Part shown: positions 27,670 to 36,898 of the stretch, in pieces
Layout: the number at the start of each line of letters is the position of its first letter
Numbering within the stretch: position 1 is the stretch's first letter
Source of the DNA: Aequorivita sp. H23M31
Lineage (GTDB): Bacteria; Bacteroidota; Bacteroidia; Flavobacteriales; Flavobacteriaceae
Assembly (NCBI RefSeq): GCF_004022485.1
Contig: NZ_CP034951.1
Location: 186,001 to 250,000 of the forward strand
Length of the DNA stretch: 64,000 nucleotides
Direction of reading: 5' to 3'
Made by a program: the position numbers and the translations under genes
The notes under the pieces: model-generated
Told to the model about the DNA's origin: nothing
Database searches by the model: none
What the model saw: only the letters and a program-made list of their open reading frames with translations

Positions 27670-29397
27670 ATGAAAAAAATTATTTTAATGGCTTTCTGTT
27701 CTCTTGGATTAATAGGGATTGTTGGTGCTCAAACATCTTTAACAGGGAATAGTTCAAATCTAGAGCCATCCGTAACAATTGAAAGTCTTTTAAATAGACT
27801 GGAACACATTGGCACAACTGCGGGAAGTGTGAGAGATTATTTCACACCGCAGGAACAGCGTATGCTAAATGTTCATTTTAATGGTATTGGCAGATTGGCC
27901 CCGAGGGTCATTACGCAAAGTCTTTCACAAACAATTACACCCGGTGAACAAATAGGATGCAATACGTTAACCCACTTTACAGATAATAAACTCTACCGAG
28001 CTTTTGATCTTCCGGGTGAATTCGGTATCACTGAGGGTTTTCAAGTTACAGCCGTGGAGTTTGCCATAGGAACTATTTCCACACCTACGGGATTTCCAAT
28101 TACTGCCAACATTTATTCCAACGTTCCTGGCTCTTTTCCAGGCGGGACTCTCACGCTGAGAGGAACCGCAGTTTATACCGCCAGCAATGCAGACGAAGGA
28201 ATGATAGTTTCACTTCCAATTTCGGCATTAATTCCGCCTGGCCAGGGTATGGTAATGGAGCTGGTCCTTGTGGATGATGGAACCGATACCAATCTGGTAC
28301 GTTTTGGTTGTAACAGTGAGGGACAGACCGGACCAAGTTATTTATATTCTGAATCCTGTAATATATTTGAAATTACCACATTGCTTGATTTAGGCTATGA
28401 ACAAGGTTATGTTTGGAATGTTCTAGGAGACGACGAACCTGTTTTTCCAGTTGATAATTCAAATGTTTTTGGAATTAATAATGCTAGCGCTACCTTAGTC
28501 ACTTTTGCTCCAAGCGATCCGTCTATTTTAACCCCTTTAGGTGCTTCTCCGGCTCCCAACTTTGAGAATGCTGGGGCGATAGATCCAAGTGATCCATCAA
28601 CTGCTTATGTTTTGGATAATGGGGGAGATTTTTATAGTGTTAATCTATCAAGTGGTGCTTATACTTCTCTGGGAAGTATAACTCCCCCAAATTCGGAAAA
28701 TTGGTCCGGGGCGGAGTTTAGCCCAAATGGAACTTTGTATGCTATTTCTACAAGTGTTTCTAGTTCTACACTTTCAACTATTGATATTGCAGGGGTTTCT
28801 TCTACAGTTATTGGCAATACTGAAATTGAAGGAGCTATTTCCTTAATGATAGACGATGCAGGTCAAGGATATACGCACGATATTGCAAGCGATAATTTCT
28901 TTAAGGTGGATCTTTCCAATGGTAGTAGTACGCTTGTAGGACCTCTTGGATTTGATGCTAATTTTGGTCAAGGAGGAACTTACATTCAAGCAGATCCAGG
29001 ATTTGTTTATATATCGGCATTTGATGCTGGCTCCTTCCAATCCCAATGGAGAAAAGTGGATGTTACCACCGGAGCATCAACAATTATAGGTCTGTTCAAC
29101 GGTGGAAGTGATCAGGTAGCTTGGTCATCTGTGGTGCAGGATCTGGTTGGCATAGAAGATAATGTTTTGACAGGATTTTCATTTTATCCAAATCCCACTT
29201 CGGGCATAGTTTCATTGAAGTCCGTTAAAAATATTACTTCCGTTGCTCTGTATAATTTATTGGGCCAAAAATTAATGAGTTTTAAAGTAGATTCAACTAC
29301 TTCTGAATTAGATATATCTCGCTTGAACGTAGGCAGCTATATTATGCAGGTCCTAATTGATGGTCAAACCGGAACCTATAAAATATTGAAAGATTAG
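27670..29397 (+). CDS. T9SS-exported protein, smaller paralogue of the preceding gene
   Basis: 575 residues. A signal peptide (1-20, ending GAQ) is followed by the helical segment TIESLLNRLEHIGTTAGS (about 37-62), matching the neighbour. A first beta domain (100-250) is followed by a propeller-like segment from NVFGINN to VAWSSV (263-489), sharing phrases such as ENAGAIDP, YVLDNGG and GFDANFGQG with the larger protein. The type A T9SS sorting domain is at 501-575. Compared with its neighbour it lacks GEVED, FN3 and CUB-like parts. The pair arose by duplication. Function unknown. Confidence 0.9.
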   Translation: MKKIILMAFCSLGLIGIVGAQTSLTGNSSNLEPSVTIESLLNRLEHIGTTAGSVRDYFTPQEQRMLNVHFNGIGRLAPRVITQSLSQTITPGEQIGCNTLTHFTDNKLYRAFDLPGEFGITEGFQVTAVEFAIGTISTPTGFPITANIYSNVPGSFPGGTLTLRGTAVYTASNADEGMIVSLPISALIPPGQGMVMELVLVDDGTDTNLVRFGCNSEGQTGPSYLYSESCNIFEITTLLDLGYEQGYVWNVLGDDEPVFPVDNSNVFGINNASATLVTFAPSDPSILTPLGASPAPNFENAGAIDPSDPSTAYVLDNGGDFYSVNLSSGAYTSLGSITPPNSENWSGAEFSPNGTLYAISTSVSSSTLSTIDIAGVSSTVIGNTEIEGAISLMIDDAGQGYTHDIASDNFFKVDLSNGSSTLVGPLGFDANFGQGGTYIQADPGFVYISAFDAGSFQSQWRKVDVTTGASTIIGLFNGGSDQVAWSSVVQDLVGIEDNVLTGFSFYPNPTSGIVSLKSVKNITSVALYNLLGQKLMSFKVDSTTSELDISRLNVGSYIMQVLIDGQTGTYKILKD

Positions 29398-29418
29398 ATA
29401 TAATTTATTAATATTTCT

Positions 29419-29450
29419 AAAAGCCATTCTTGTAGGAGAATGGCTTTTTT
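29419..29450 (+). terminator. Strong rho-independent terminator
   Basis: A perfect 12-bp stem (29419-29430 with 29437-29448) around a 6-base loop, ending in a T-run. It separates the T9SS pair from the glycosyltransferase. Confidence 0.9.
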
Positions 29451-29457
29451 AATTTGT

Positions 29458-29465
29458 TAACTTTG
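29458..29465 (+). promoter_or_regulatory. -7 element directly before the glycosyltransferase start
   Basis: TAACTTTG matches TANNTTTG and ends only 4 bases before the ATG at 29470, so the mRNA may be leaderless or nearly so. The -33 partner is not evident because the terminator stem occupies that place. Confidence 0.45.
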
Positions 29466-29469
29466 CAAA

Positions 29470-30465
29470 ATGAATAAATATTCCTTTGTTGTACCTGTTT
29501 ACAACCGTCCCCAGGAAGTTAGGGAATTATTGGAGAGTATGGTGGTTTTGGATTTTACGGAACCATTCGAAGTAGTTATCGTTGAGGATGGGTCAACCGA
29601 AACTTCGGCAAATGTAGTCTCTCAGTTCTCAGATAAACTCAATATTTCCTATTATTATAAAAAGAATTCAGGTCCAGGAGATTCTCGTAATTATGGCATG
29701 GCTCGCGCAAAAGGAAACTATTTTGTTATTTTGGACTCCGACTGTATATTGCCATCTAATTATCTTTCGAGTGTGGACAAATTTTTGAGCGCACGATTTT
29801 TTCATTGCTTTGGTGGGCCGGATGCGGCGCATACTAGTTTTTCTCCACTGCAAAAGGCCATAAATTATGTTATGACTTCTTTATTGACAACTGGGGGAAT
29901 ACGGGGAAATAAAAAGGGAATTCAAAAATTTGAGCCACGGAGTTTTAATATGGGGATTTCAAAAGAAGCTTTTGAGGCCACTGGAGGTTTTGGTAAAATA
30001 CATCCGGGAGAAGATCCTGATCTTTCCCAAAGGATTTTGCTGGCAGGTTATCAGACCGTTTTTATTCCCGATTCCTTTGTCTATCATAAAAGACGTATTT
30101 CTTGGAACAAATTTTATTTGCAGGTCAAGAAATTTGGAATGGTCCGGCCCATTTTAAATCAGTGGCATCCGTCATCTTCTAAAATAACGTTTTGGTTTCC
30201 AAGTCTATTTATATTTTTTGTGTTGTTATCGCTTATTTTGGGAATATACAATTGGGTTTTCCTGATTCCCTTAGGGGTTTATATTCTGGCCATTTTTGTA
30301 GATTCCAGTATTAATAATAGAAGCTTGTACATTGGTTTCCTTTCTATTCCTGCGGTGTTTATCCAATTTTTTGGTTATGGATTGGCGTTTATAAAATCGT
30401 TCTTCTTTGTCTCTGTATTGAACAAAGATCCTCAGAAACAATTCCCCTTTCTATTTTTTAAGTAA
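29470..30465 (+). CDS. Glycosyltransferase family 2 with C-terminal membrane helices
   Basis: 331 residues. The GT-A domain has FVVPVYNRP at 5-13, VVIVEDGST, SGPGDSRNYGMARA, VILDSDC (DxD) and a GEDPDLSQR acceptor-side motif. Two to three membrane helices follow at about 240-330. Likely a membrane-bound sugar transferase for polysaccharide synthesis. It begins a same-strand run with ybbR-like and coaE, but that order does not imply function. Confidence 0.9.
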   Translation: MNKYSFVVPVYNRPQEVRELLESMVVLDFTEPFEVVIVEDGSTETSANVVSQFSDKLNISYYYKKNSGPGDSRNYGMARAKGNYFVILDSDCILPSNYLSSVDKFLSARFFHCFGGPDAAHTSFSPLQKAINYVMTSLLTTGGIRGNKKGIQKFEPRSFNMGISKEAFEATGGFGKIHPGEDPDLSQRILLAGYQTVFIPDSFVYHKRRISWNKFYLQVKKFGMVRPILNQWHPSSSKITFWFPSLFIFFVLLSLILGIYNWVFLIPLGVYILAIFVDSSINNRSLYIGFLSIPAVFIQFFGYGLAFIKSFFFVSVLNKDPQKQFPFLFFK

Positions 30466-30488
30466 TTTAGAGATTCAAAGAAAATGGT

Positions 30489-31439
30489 ATGGCAAAAAAC
30501 ACTTCTAGGAAATATTCAAAAAGGAAAGTAAAACTTTTTCTATTCTTTCTGTTAGTGGCCAGTATATTTTGGGTACTTACCAAGTTCAGTAGAGAATTCA
30601 CTGCTTCTATGGTCGCAAAAATCCACTATATAAATCTTCCGGATACGGCTGCCCTTGCACATAACAATCCTCAGGGTATAACCTACGATCTTACGGCAAA
30701 TGGGTTCGAGATACTTTTCTATAAGTTTAAGAAGCCGGCCTTAGAGGTTGATGTTGCGAAGTATTATGAAGAGGATGAAAATGGATTCACAATTAGCAGG
30801 AATGAGTTGGGATCCCAACTAGGAGCCAAGTTTAATAAGTACATGGAAATAAAAAATCTTCCGGCAGACGGCATTAAAATAAAGCTCGATCCCATTGTGC
30901 TCAAAAAGGTTAAAGTAGAACCAAAATTTGAAATCGGTTTTAAGGATGGATTCAAACCCATAGATAGTATAAAGGTAAAACCAGATTCCATAACCATATC
31001 AGGACCTGAAGGCGTTTTAAAGAAAATCAGTGGAGTTCCTACGAATTTACTTTCTTTGAAGGATGTGGATAGATCCATTTCTGAGACAGTAGAAATTAAT
31101 CCTCCTACCCAAGAAATAGTTAAGATAAACCCTTCCAAAGTTCTTATTGAATGGCCGGTAGCTGAATTTTCCCAAGGTAAATTTACTCTGCCTGTGGAGG
31201 TTATAAATTTGCCGCCAGGAGTTGAGTTAAAATTGGTCCCAGAGCGAGTAACGGTTACTTTTGATATTTCCGTAAATCAATTTTCGTCAGTTTCCCGTGA
31301 AAATTTTCGGGTTATATGCGATTATTCAAAACGAAATGATAAAGAGAATTTTATGCTTCCTATCCTGGCCAAAAAACCCGAAGGCGCTGTAAACATTGTT
31401 TTCGACCCAAAAAAAGTTGACTTTTTTGTTTTCAAATAG
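30489..31439 (+). CDS. YbbR-like domain protein
   Basis: 316 residues. One N-terminal membrane anchor (LFLFFLLVASIFWVLTKFS, about 15-33) precedes two or more YbbR-like beta domains, recognisable by repeated phrases such as IKVKPDSITISGPEGVL and LPVEVINLPPGVELKLVPERVTV. In Firmicutes YbbR (CdaR) regulates a diadenylate cyclase, but in Bacteroidota YbbR proteins are usually next to coaE, as here, and their role is unproven. It starts 24 bases after the glycosyltransferase stop. Confidence 0.88.
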   Translation: MAKNTSRKYSKRKVKLFLFFLLVASIFWVLTKFSREFTASMVAKIHYINLPDTAALAHNNPQGITYDLTANGFEILFYKFKKPALEVDVAKYYEEDENGFTISRNELGSQLGAKFNKYMEIKNLPADGIKIKLDPIVLKKVKVEPKFEIGFKDGFKPIDSIKVKPDSITISGPEGVLKKISGVPTNLLSLKDVDRSISETVEINPPTQEIVKINPSKVLIEWPVAEFSQGKFTLPVEVINLPPGVELKLVPERVTVTFDISVNQFSSVSRENFRVICDYSKRNDKENFMLPILAKKPEGAVNIVFDPKKVDFFVFK

Positions 31440-31501
31440 AAAAGGGATTCGCATAGTAAGTTTTAAATTTGGATAGGATATCTACATCCGTAATAAGAGA
31501 T

Positions 31502-32077
31502 ATGAAAATTATAGGACTTACTGGCGGAATTGGCAGTGGAAAGACCACTGTGGCAAATATGTTTGCAGAGCTTGGAATCCCCGTTTACAATTCGGATGTA
31601 GAAGCGAAGAAATTAACAAACTCCTCATCAGAAATTCGAAGCCAATTAATTTCTTTACTCGGCGATGACACTTATAAGAATGGCATGCTGGATCGTAAAT
31701 ACATGGCCGATAAAATATTTAACGACCATATACTTCTTGAAAAGGCAAATGCAATAATCCACCCAAGAGTTGCAGAGCATTTCGCAGAATGGGTCTCTCA
31801 ACAGACTTCTCCTTACGTTATAAAAGAGGCAGCTATTCTTTTTGAAAGTGGTGCCGATAGCCAATGCGATCTTGTTATTTTGGTAACTGCCGCAAAGGCG
31901 GAGCGGTTAAAACGTGTAATGGATCGTGATGGTGTCTCTGAGCAAGAAGTAGAGGCCCGAATGAAAAATCAGTGGAGCGATTCAAAGAAAACTAAACTTG
32001 CCGATTTTATTATCGAAAATAATACACTTTCCCATACCCGAAAACAGGTGAAATCCGTCCATTCTTCCCTGATTTAA
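31502..32077 (+). CDS. coaE: Dephospho-CoA kinase
   Basis: 191 residues. CoaE phosphorylates the 3'-hydroxyl of dephospho-CoA, the last step of coenzyme A synthesis. Walker A GLTGGIGSGKTTVA at 5-18, YNSDVEAKKLT (substrate Asp), IHPRVAEHF and the lid region QLKRVMDRDGVS-like segment are visible. ATG at 31502 is the natural start; a TTG 33 bases earlier is unlikely. It is probably co-transcribed with the YbbR gene. Confidence 0.95.
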   Translation: MKIIGLTGGIGSGKTTVANMFAELGIPVYNSDVEAKKLTNSSSEIRSQLISLLGDDTYKNGMLDRKYMADKIFNDHILLEKANAIIHPRVAEHFAEWVSQQTSPYVIKEAAILFESGADSQCDLVILVTAAKAERLKRVMDRDGVSEQEVEARMKNQWSDSKKTKLADFIIENNTLSHTRKQVKSVHSSLI

Positions 32078-32151
32078 AGCCCATTAAATTGTTTTGTTAA
32101 CATTTGGTTAAACGTACAATACGCTAAATGTTAAAATCTTATTTTTGGAAT

Positions 32152-33711
32152 ATGAACAAAAAGCTATTCGTATTGCTCATAGCGCTTATGAGCCTCTCAT
32201 TATTGGGGATAGTATTTGTACAGGGATATTGGATCTCAAACGCTTACCAAACAAAGCAAGAACAGTTTACAATCAATGTTCGACAGGCCCTTGTTTCAGT
32301 TGCCAAAAAGATTCAAATGAAGGAGATTGAGGCCTATTATCAAGTGTATAGTGCGTATGTGGACAGTATCGAGATTCCGGACAATACAACGTTCACGGAA
32401 TTGGCCTATAAAATTCAGAATAAGTCCACGAATGAAACCTATTTGTTCACCGATGGGATATTGGAACAAGATTATAAACTCTCCTCGGGCCTTTTTGATA
32501 ATGATATGGACAGCATCCAATTTAAGAAGCTGACCAATAGAAAAACCAAAACAAAAATATCCCAAGGTCTCGATGGTAATAAAAAAACGGAGACCAGAAT
32601 TGAATCGTTCTCACGTCTAAAGGATTATGAACGAAACCAATTTGAAAATTTCATCAGTGAGGTAGCAACCTTGTCGCCCATATATAAAAGGGTACGGGCA
32701 GATGAAATTAGAGATTTGCTAAATAAAGAGTTGAATGACCGTGGGCTGAAATCGGATTTTGAGTTTGCCGTTTACAGCAATAATTTAGAAACCAAAGTGC
32801 GTTCTAAAAAATTTAAACTTGAAGAGGGGAGCACTTATGTAGTACCGCTCTTTGTAAATGATCTTAGGAGCAATTATGATTTATACGTAGATTTTTCTGG
32901 AAAGAGAAAGTTGGTGCTCAGTAGCATTTTGGGAATGGCAATACTTTCGTTGATTTTTACGGCAGTTATTATTTTAGCTTATGCCAGCGCCATTTCACAA
33001 ATTTATAAACAACGTCAGATATCACAGATAAAAACAGATTTTATCAATAATATGACCCACGAGTTTAAAACGCCGATTGCAACTATTAATTTGGCTTTAG
33101 ACTCCTTAAAAAATCCTAAGGTTAAAGATAATCGAGAGTTTCTCGAGCGCTATTTAGGAATGATCCGGGATGAAAACCGAAGGATGCATGCGCAGGTTGA
33201 AAATGTGTTAAGAATATCAAAGCTTGAAAAGAATGAACTGAACCTTTCAAAAGAATCGGTTGATTTGCAGGAAATAACCCAAGAAGCCATTTCTCACGTA
33301 AGCTTAATAGTAGAGGATAGAGAGGGTTATATTAAAACTCATTTTGGAGCTATAAATAATACGATTTTAGGAAATAAGTCACACTTAACAAATGTGATTG
33401 TAAATATACTAGACAACGCAATTAAATATTCTACCGAGGAGCCTAAAATCGATATTTATACGGAGAATGTAAAAAACAGTATAATATTAAAAATACGGGA
33501 TCAAGGTCCTGGAATGAGCAAGGCAGTGCTTAAAAGAATATTTGAAAAATTTTATCGCGAACACACCGGAGACATCCATAATGTAAAAGGCCATGGGCTT
33601 GGCCTCGCTTATGTCAAGAGCATTCTTGACGACCACGATGCAGAGATTTTTGTGGAGAGTGAAAAATACAAAGGCTCAACATTTATATTAAAACTACACC
33701 TAATATCTTAA
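32152..33711 (+). CDS. Membrane-bound sensor histidine kinase
   Basis: 519 residues. TM1 (about 5-25) and TM2 (about 260-285) flank a periplasmic sensor region. The cytoplasmic part has the H-box NNMTHEFKTPIATINL (His near 303), N-box NVIVNILDNAIKYS, G1 IRDQGPGM and G2 GHGLGLAYV. The kinase autophosphorylates and passes phosphate to the response regulator encoded 3 bases downstream. Signal unknown. ATG at 32152 is preferred to ATG at 32128. Confidence 0.93.
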   Translation: MNKKLFVLLIALMSLSLLGIVFVQGYWISNAYQTKQEQFTINVRQALVSVAKKIQMKEIEAYYQVYSAYVDSIEIPDNTTFTELAYKIQNKSTNETYLFTDGILEQDYKLSSGLFDNDMDSIQFKKLTNRKTKTKISQGLDGNKKTETRIESFSRLKDYERNQFENFISEVATLSPIYKRVRADEIRDLLNKELNDRGLKSDFEFAVYSNNLETKVRSKKFKLEEGSTYVVPLFVNDLRSNYDLYVDFSGKRKLVLSSILGMAILSLIFTAVIILAYASAISQIYKQRQISQIKTDFINNMTHEFKTPIATINLALDSLKNPKVKDNREFLERYLGMIRDENRRMHAQVENVLRISKLEKNELNLSKESVDLQEITQEAISHVSLIVEDREGYIKTHFGAINNTILGNKSHLTNVIVNILDNAIKYSTEEPKIDIYTENVKNSIILKIRDQGPGMSKAVLKRIFEKFYREHTGDIHNVKGHGLGLAYVKSILDDHDAEIFVESEKYKGSTFILKLHLIS

Positions 33712-33714
33712 ACT

Positions 33715-34431
33715 ATGGAAACTGAAAACAAAAAAATCCTTCTTGTAGAAGATGACCCAAACTTTGGAACAGTCCTGAAAGACTATCTTGCTATGAATGA
33801 TTACAACGTCACTCATGCTAAAAATGGAATGGAAGGTTTTGAGAAATTCAAAAAAGATGATTTTGATCTTTGTATTTTGGATGTAATGATGCCTTATAAA
33901 GACGGTTTTACCTTGGCAAAGGAAATTCGAGAAAAAAATGAGGATATTCCCATTATATTCCTTACTGCTAAAGCAATGAAAGAGGATGTGCTTAAAGGTT
34001 ACAAAGTAGGCGCAGACGACTATCTAAACAAACCTTTTGATAGTGAAGTACTATTAATGAAAATAAAAGCCATTATTCAGCGCAAAGCTACAGACTCAAT
34101 TGCCGACAGTAAGCAATTTGAATTTGAGATTGGAAATTTCTTCTTGAACTCCAAATTACGGTTCTTAACATATAAGAAAGAAGATCCTATTAAACTTTCT
34201 CCAAAAGAAAATGAGCTTCTTCGACTTTTGGCCCTTCATAAAAACGATTTAATGGCCCGCGAATTGGCGCTAACGAAAATATGGAGAGATGATAATTACT
34301 TTACTTCCAGAAGTATGGACGTATATATTGCCAAATTGAGAAAATACTTGAGCAAAGATGACGGCGTCGAAATCGTTAACATCCATGGCGAAGGGTTCCG
34401 ATTGGTAGTTAAGGATGAAGTGGATAACTAA
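33715..34431 (+). CDS. OmpR/PhoB-family response regulator
   Basis: 238 residues. The receiver domain has acidic pair E12/D13/D14, phospho-acceptor D56 in LCILDVMMP, and K106 in LNKPFD. The C-terminal winged helix (about 130-238, ELALTKIWRDDNYFTSRSMDVYIAKLRK) binds DNA. It is three bases after the sensor kinase gene, so the two form a cognate pair. Targets unknown. The pair resembles the flavobacterial RprX/RprY-like systems. Confidence 0.95.
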   Translation: METENKKILLVEDDPNFGTVLKDYLAMNDYNVTHAKNGMEGFEKFKKDDFDLCILDVMMPYKDGFTLAKEIREKNEDIPIIFLTAKAMKEDVLKGYKVGADDYLNKPFDSEVLLMKIKAIIQRKATDSIADSKQFEFEIGNFFLNSKLRFLTYKKEDPIKLSPKENELLRLLALHKNDLMARELALTKIWRDDNYFTSRSMDVYIAKLRKYLSKDDGVEIVNIHGEGFRLVVKDEVDN

Positions 34432-34565
34432 CGCTATATCTTTTTTTTGATTTAACCGATTGGTTTATTCCATAGTTAAAAAGTTGTGCCAGATTGTCCT
34501 TAAAATCACTCTAGTAGGACTTAATCATGCCGCATATTTCCTTGGTTATATCTTTATATTGCAAT

Positions 34566-34596
34566 AAAAAAACGTCAATTAATTTGACGTTTTTTT
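34566..34596. terminator. Bidirectional terminator overlapping the 3' end of miaA
   Basis: A perfect 13-bp stem (34566-34578 with 34584-34596) around a 5-base loop, with A7 and T7 flanks so that it works in both directions. The miaA stop codon lies in the loop and the last miaA codons form one arm. Confidence 0.9.
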
Positions 34597-35514
34597 GTGG
34601 ATAAAATTTAAAATTTCCAAATGATCTGTGCGATAATCAAACCAGTTGATAGCTTCATTTTTTCTAAACCAAGTGCCTTGTCTTTTGGCGAAGCGGCGGG
34701 TGTTCTTTTTAATTTCAGAAATGGCTTCTTCCTTTGCAATAGTGCCGTCAAAATAATCGAAGAGTTCCCGATAACCTACCGTTTGAAGGGCATTTCGATC
34801 CCGGTAATTATAAAGCTGGTAAGCTTCATCTATTAAACCGTTATCAATCATTTGGTCAACTCGTTTGTTGATGCGGTTATACACAATTTCCCTGTCTGCG
34901 GTAAGTCCGATGAAGAGTGGTTGAAAATTTCTAAACACAGATTTTTTGTTTAAAAATGATGAGAAGGGTTTTCCAGTGAAGTCAATAATTTCCAACGCTC
35001 TAATAAGTCGGTGCGGGTTTTGAATGTCGATTTTGGAGAAATAAATAGGATCCTCCTTTTTTAATCTAGCCTGAAGATGTTCAATACCCAATGAATTCAT
35101 TTCTGAATTAAGTTGTTCTCTTATTTCGGCTGGCACAGTAGGAAACTCATCCAGGCCGGAAACAACGGCGTCAATATATAAACCTGAACCTCCAATCATA
35201 ACTAAAGAATCAAGCCTTTTGGTCTTTATGTTTTCGGGAAAAAACTTTTCGTTTATTAAATCAATAGCTTCTTTTTCAAAATTGCCTACAGAATAGTCCT
35301 CAAAAATACTTTTGCTCTGTATAAAGTGATGCGGTACGGCGTCAAGTTCTTCTTTTACGGGTACTGCAGTCCCGATGGACATTTCTTTATAAAATTGTCT
35401 GGAATCTGCAGAGATTATTTCGGTATTAAGTCTTTGAGCAATGGCAATTGCCATCGATGTTTTTCCAATGGCGGTAGGCCCAACCACACAGATTAAAAAG
35501 GGCTTGTTGGTCAT
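34579..35514 (-). CDS. miaA: tRNA dimethylallyltransferase
   Basis: 311 residues. MiaA adds a dimethylallyl group to N6 of A37 in tRNAs reading UNN codons. The P-loop is VVGPTAIGKTSMA (about 10-22); other conserved parts are ISADSRQFYKEMSIGTA, GSGLYIDA, DIQNPHRLIRALEI, TADREIVYNRINKRVDQM and RRFAKRQGTWFR. Length is normal. It overlaps the upstream channel gene by 4 bases (ATGA), so they are probably one operon. Confidence 0.96.
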   Translation of the reverse strand: MTNKPFLICVVGPTAIGKTSMAIAIAQRLNTEIISADSRQFYKEMSIGTAVPVKEELDAVPHHFIQSKSIFEDYSVGNFEKEAIDLINEKFFPENIKTKRLDSLVMIGGSGLYIDAVVSGLDEFPTVPAEIREQLNSEMNSLGIEHLQARLKKEDPIYFSKIDIQNPHRLIRALEIIDFTGKPFSSFLNKKSVFRNFQPLFIGLTADREIVYNRINKRVDQMIDNGLIDEAYQLYNYRDRNALQTVGYRELFDYFDGTIAKEEAISEIKKNTRRFAKRQGTWFRKNEAINWFDYRTDHLEILNFIHKKTSN

Positions 35515-36359
35515 TGATTTGATGAGTTATTTGGATAAAGATTCTCGCCACAGTTATAACAATACTTAGCATCATCTCGATGCTTACTAACTCCGCAATT
35601 TTGGCAGGATTGGGAGTTTACGTGAACAAAATCTTCTTTACTGTTCTTAAAATATCGGGCACCAACAATTCCTGTTGGAACTGCAATTATCCCGTAACCC
35701 AAGATCATTATCAAGGTTGCCAAAAATTGGCCCACGGCCGTAATAGGGGCAATATCTCCAAATCCAACTGTCGTTAAGGTAACGATTGTCCAATAAATGC
35801 TAACAGGAATATTTTCAAAACCACTTTCCTCTCCTTCTACCAGATACATTAAGGTTCCGAATATTACAGCAATGATAATAACGGCAAAAATGAAAATAAA
35901 GATCTTCACCCGGCTTTCCATTAACGCTTTGCGCAATTGATTTCCCTCCCCAATAAAGCGACCAATTTTTAAAATTCGGAATATCCTTAACAGCCTCAGC
36001 GCCCGTATGGTTATTAAGTAATTGGTGCCAAAGAATATTAAAGAGATATATAAAGGAATTGTGGACAGAAAATCGATGATTCCATAAAAACTGAATATGT
36101 ATTTTGCTGGTTTTTGTACTACAATTATTCGTGTAATATATTCTATGGTAAATAAGATTGTGATTACCCATTCGATTACCAGAAAGTACTGGTGATATTT
36201 TGAATTGATGGCCGTCACACTTTCCAACATAACGATGAGCACACTCACTAAAATCAATATTAGCAGGACAATATCAAAGAGTTTACCCATTGGGGTGTCT
36301 GCTTCATAAATGATTTCATGAACTCTGGACCGCCAGTTTTTTATTTTTTTTGGTTCCAC
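35511..36359 (-). CDS. Voltage-gated potassium-channel-like ion transporter with zinc-ribbon tail
   Basis: 282 residues. Six membrane helices: S1-S4 with an Arg-rich S4 (TIRALRLLRIFRILKIGRF, about 118-136), the pore loop TLTTVGFGDIAP (K+ selectivity filter TVGFGD, about 193-198) and S6. The cytoplasmic C-terminus carries CQNCG and CYNCG, a four-cysteine zinc ribbon about 15-20 residues apart. It likely conducts K+ across the inner membrane. Its TGA overlaps the miaA ATG. Confidence 0.92.
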   Translation of the reverse strand: MEPKKIKNWRSRVHEIIYEADTPMGKLFDIVLLILILVSVLIVMLESVTAINSKYHQYFLVIEWVITILFTIEYITRIIVVQKPAKYIFSFYGIIDFLSTIPLYISLIFFGTNYLITIRALRLLRIFRILKIGRFIGEGNQLRKALMESRVKIFIFIFAVIIIAVIFGTLMYLVEGEESGFENIPVSIYWTIVTLTTVGFGDIAPITAVGQFLATLIMILGYGIIAVPTGIVGARYFKNSKEDFVHVNSQSCQNCGVSKHRDDAKYCYNCGENLYPNNSSNQ

Positions 36360-36397
36360 TTCTTTGATTTAATTTGCTAAAAATAAAGAAAGTCAGT

Positions 36398-36898
36398 CTA
36401 ATTGACTGAGTGAGGAGCAAGGTTTATAGTTTTTAAAACCTTATTTTTTTGGAGATAATTTTGGATGATATGTGTGGATTCGCGATGGAATTGTGATGGG
36501 TTTATGATGGTTTTCAATATTTCCGGGCGGTTAATTTGATGGTTTAAATTAAAAAAGGCATAGCCTTTGTAACTTCCATTTTCAATCCAAATTACAGACC
36601 GCTCCTCGGTACTCCTTCCACGATCAATAAGAAGCAAACTTTGTTTTTCAAAACCTAAATTCTTCAAAAGAGAAAGCACTCTTTCATTGTATTTTTCAGG
36701 AGTTTCTTCATTAATACAAGCTCCCAAGCAATTGCCCGCTGAATAATAGGAACATTCATTCTCTGTAGGTTGGAGACCGGTCAGTTTTGGGCATAGTTGG
36801 TTTTCTTCCGTAATTCGGAGCAATTCAGACTTCGCCTGCTGGTAATTGGTATAAGTAATTAATCCCCTTTTCCGTCCGTCAAATTTCTGAATTTTCAA
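36398..36898 (-). pseudogene. C-terminal part of a frameshifted exonuclease/GIY-YIG protein
   Basis: 166 residues in the frame -1 to the upstream part at 36895-37776, starting formally at TTG 36898. The sequence (KIQKFDGRKRGLITYTNYQQ, then a Cys-rich stretch CPKLTGLQ, CSYYSAGNCLGACINE) looks like the missing C-terminal region of the upstream gene, and the frame is open back to the point where the upstream part still reads KPKYNRTP. I treat both as one gene broken by a one-base loss. A translationally coupled second protein (TTGA overlap) cannot be excluded. Confidence 0.7.
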
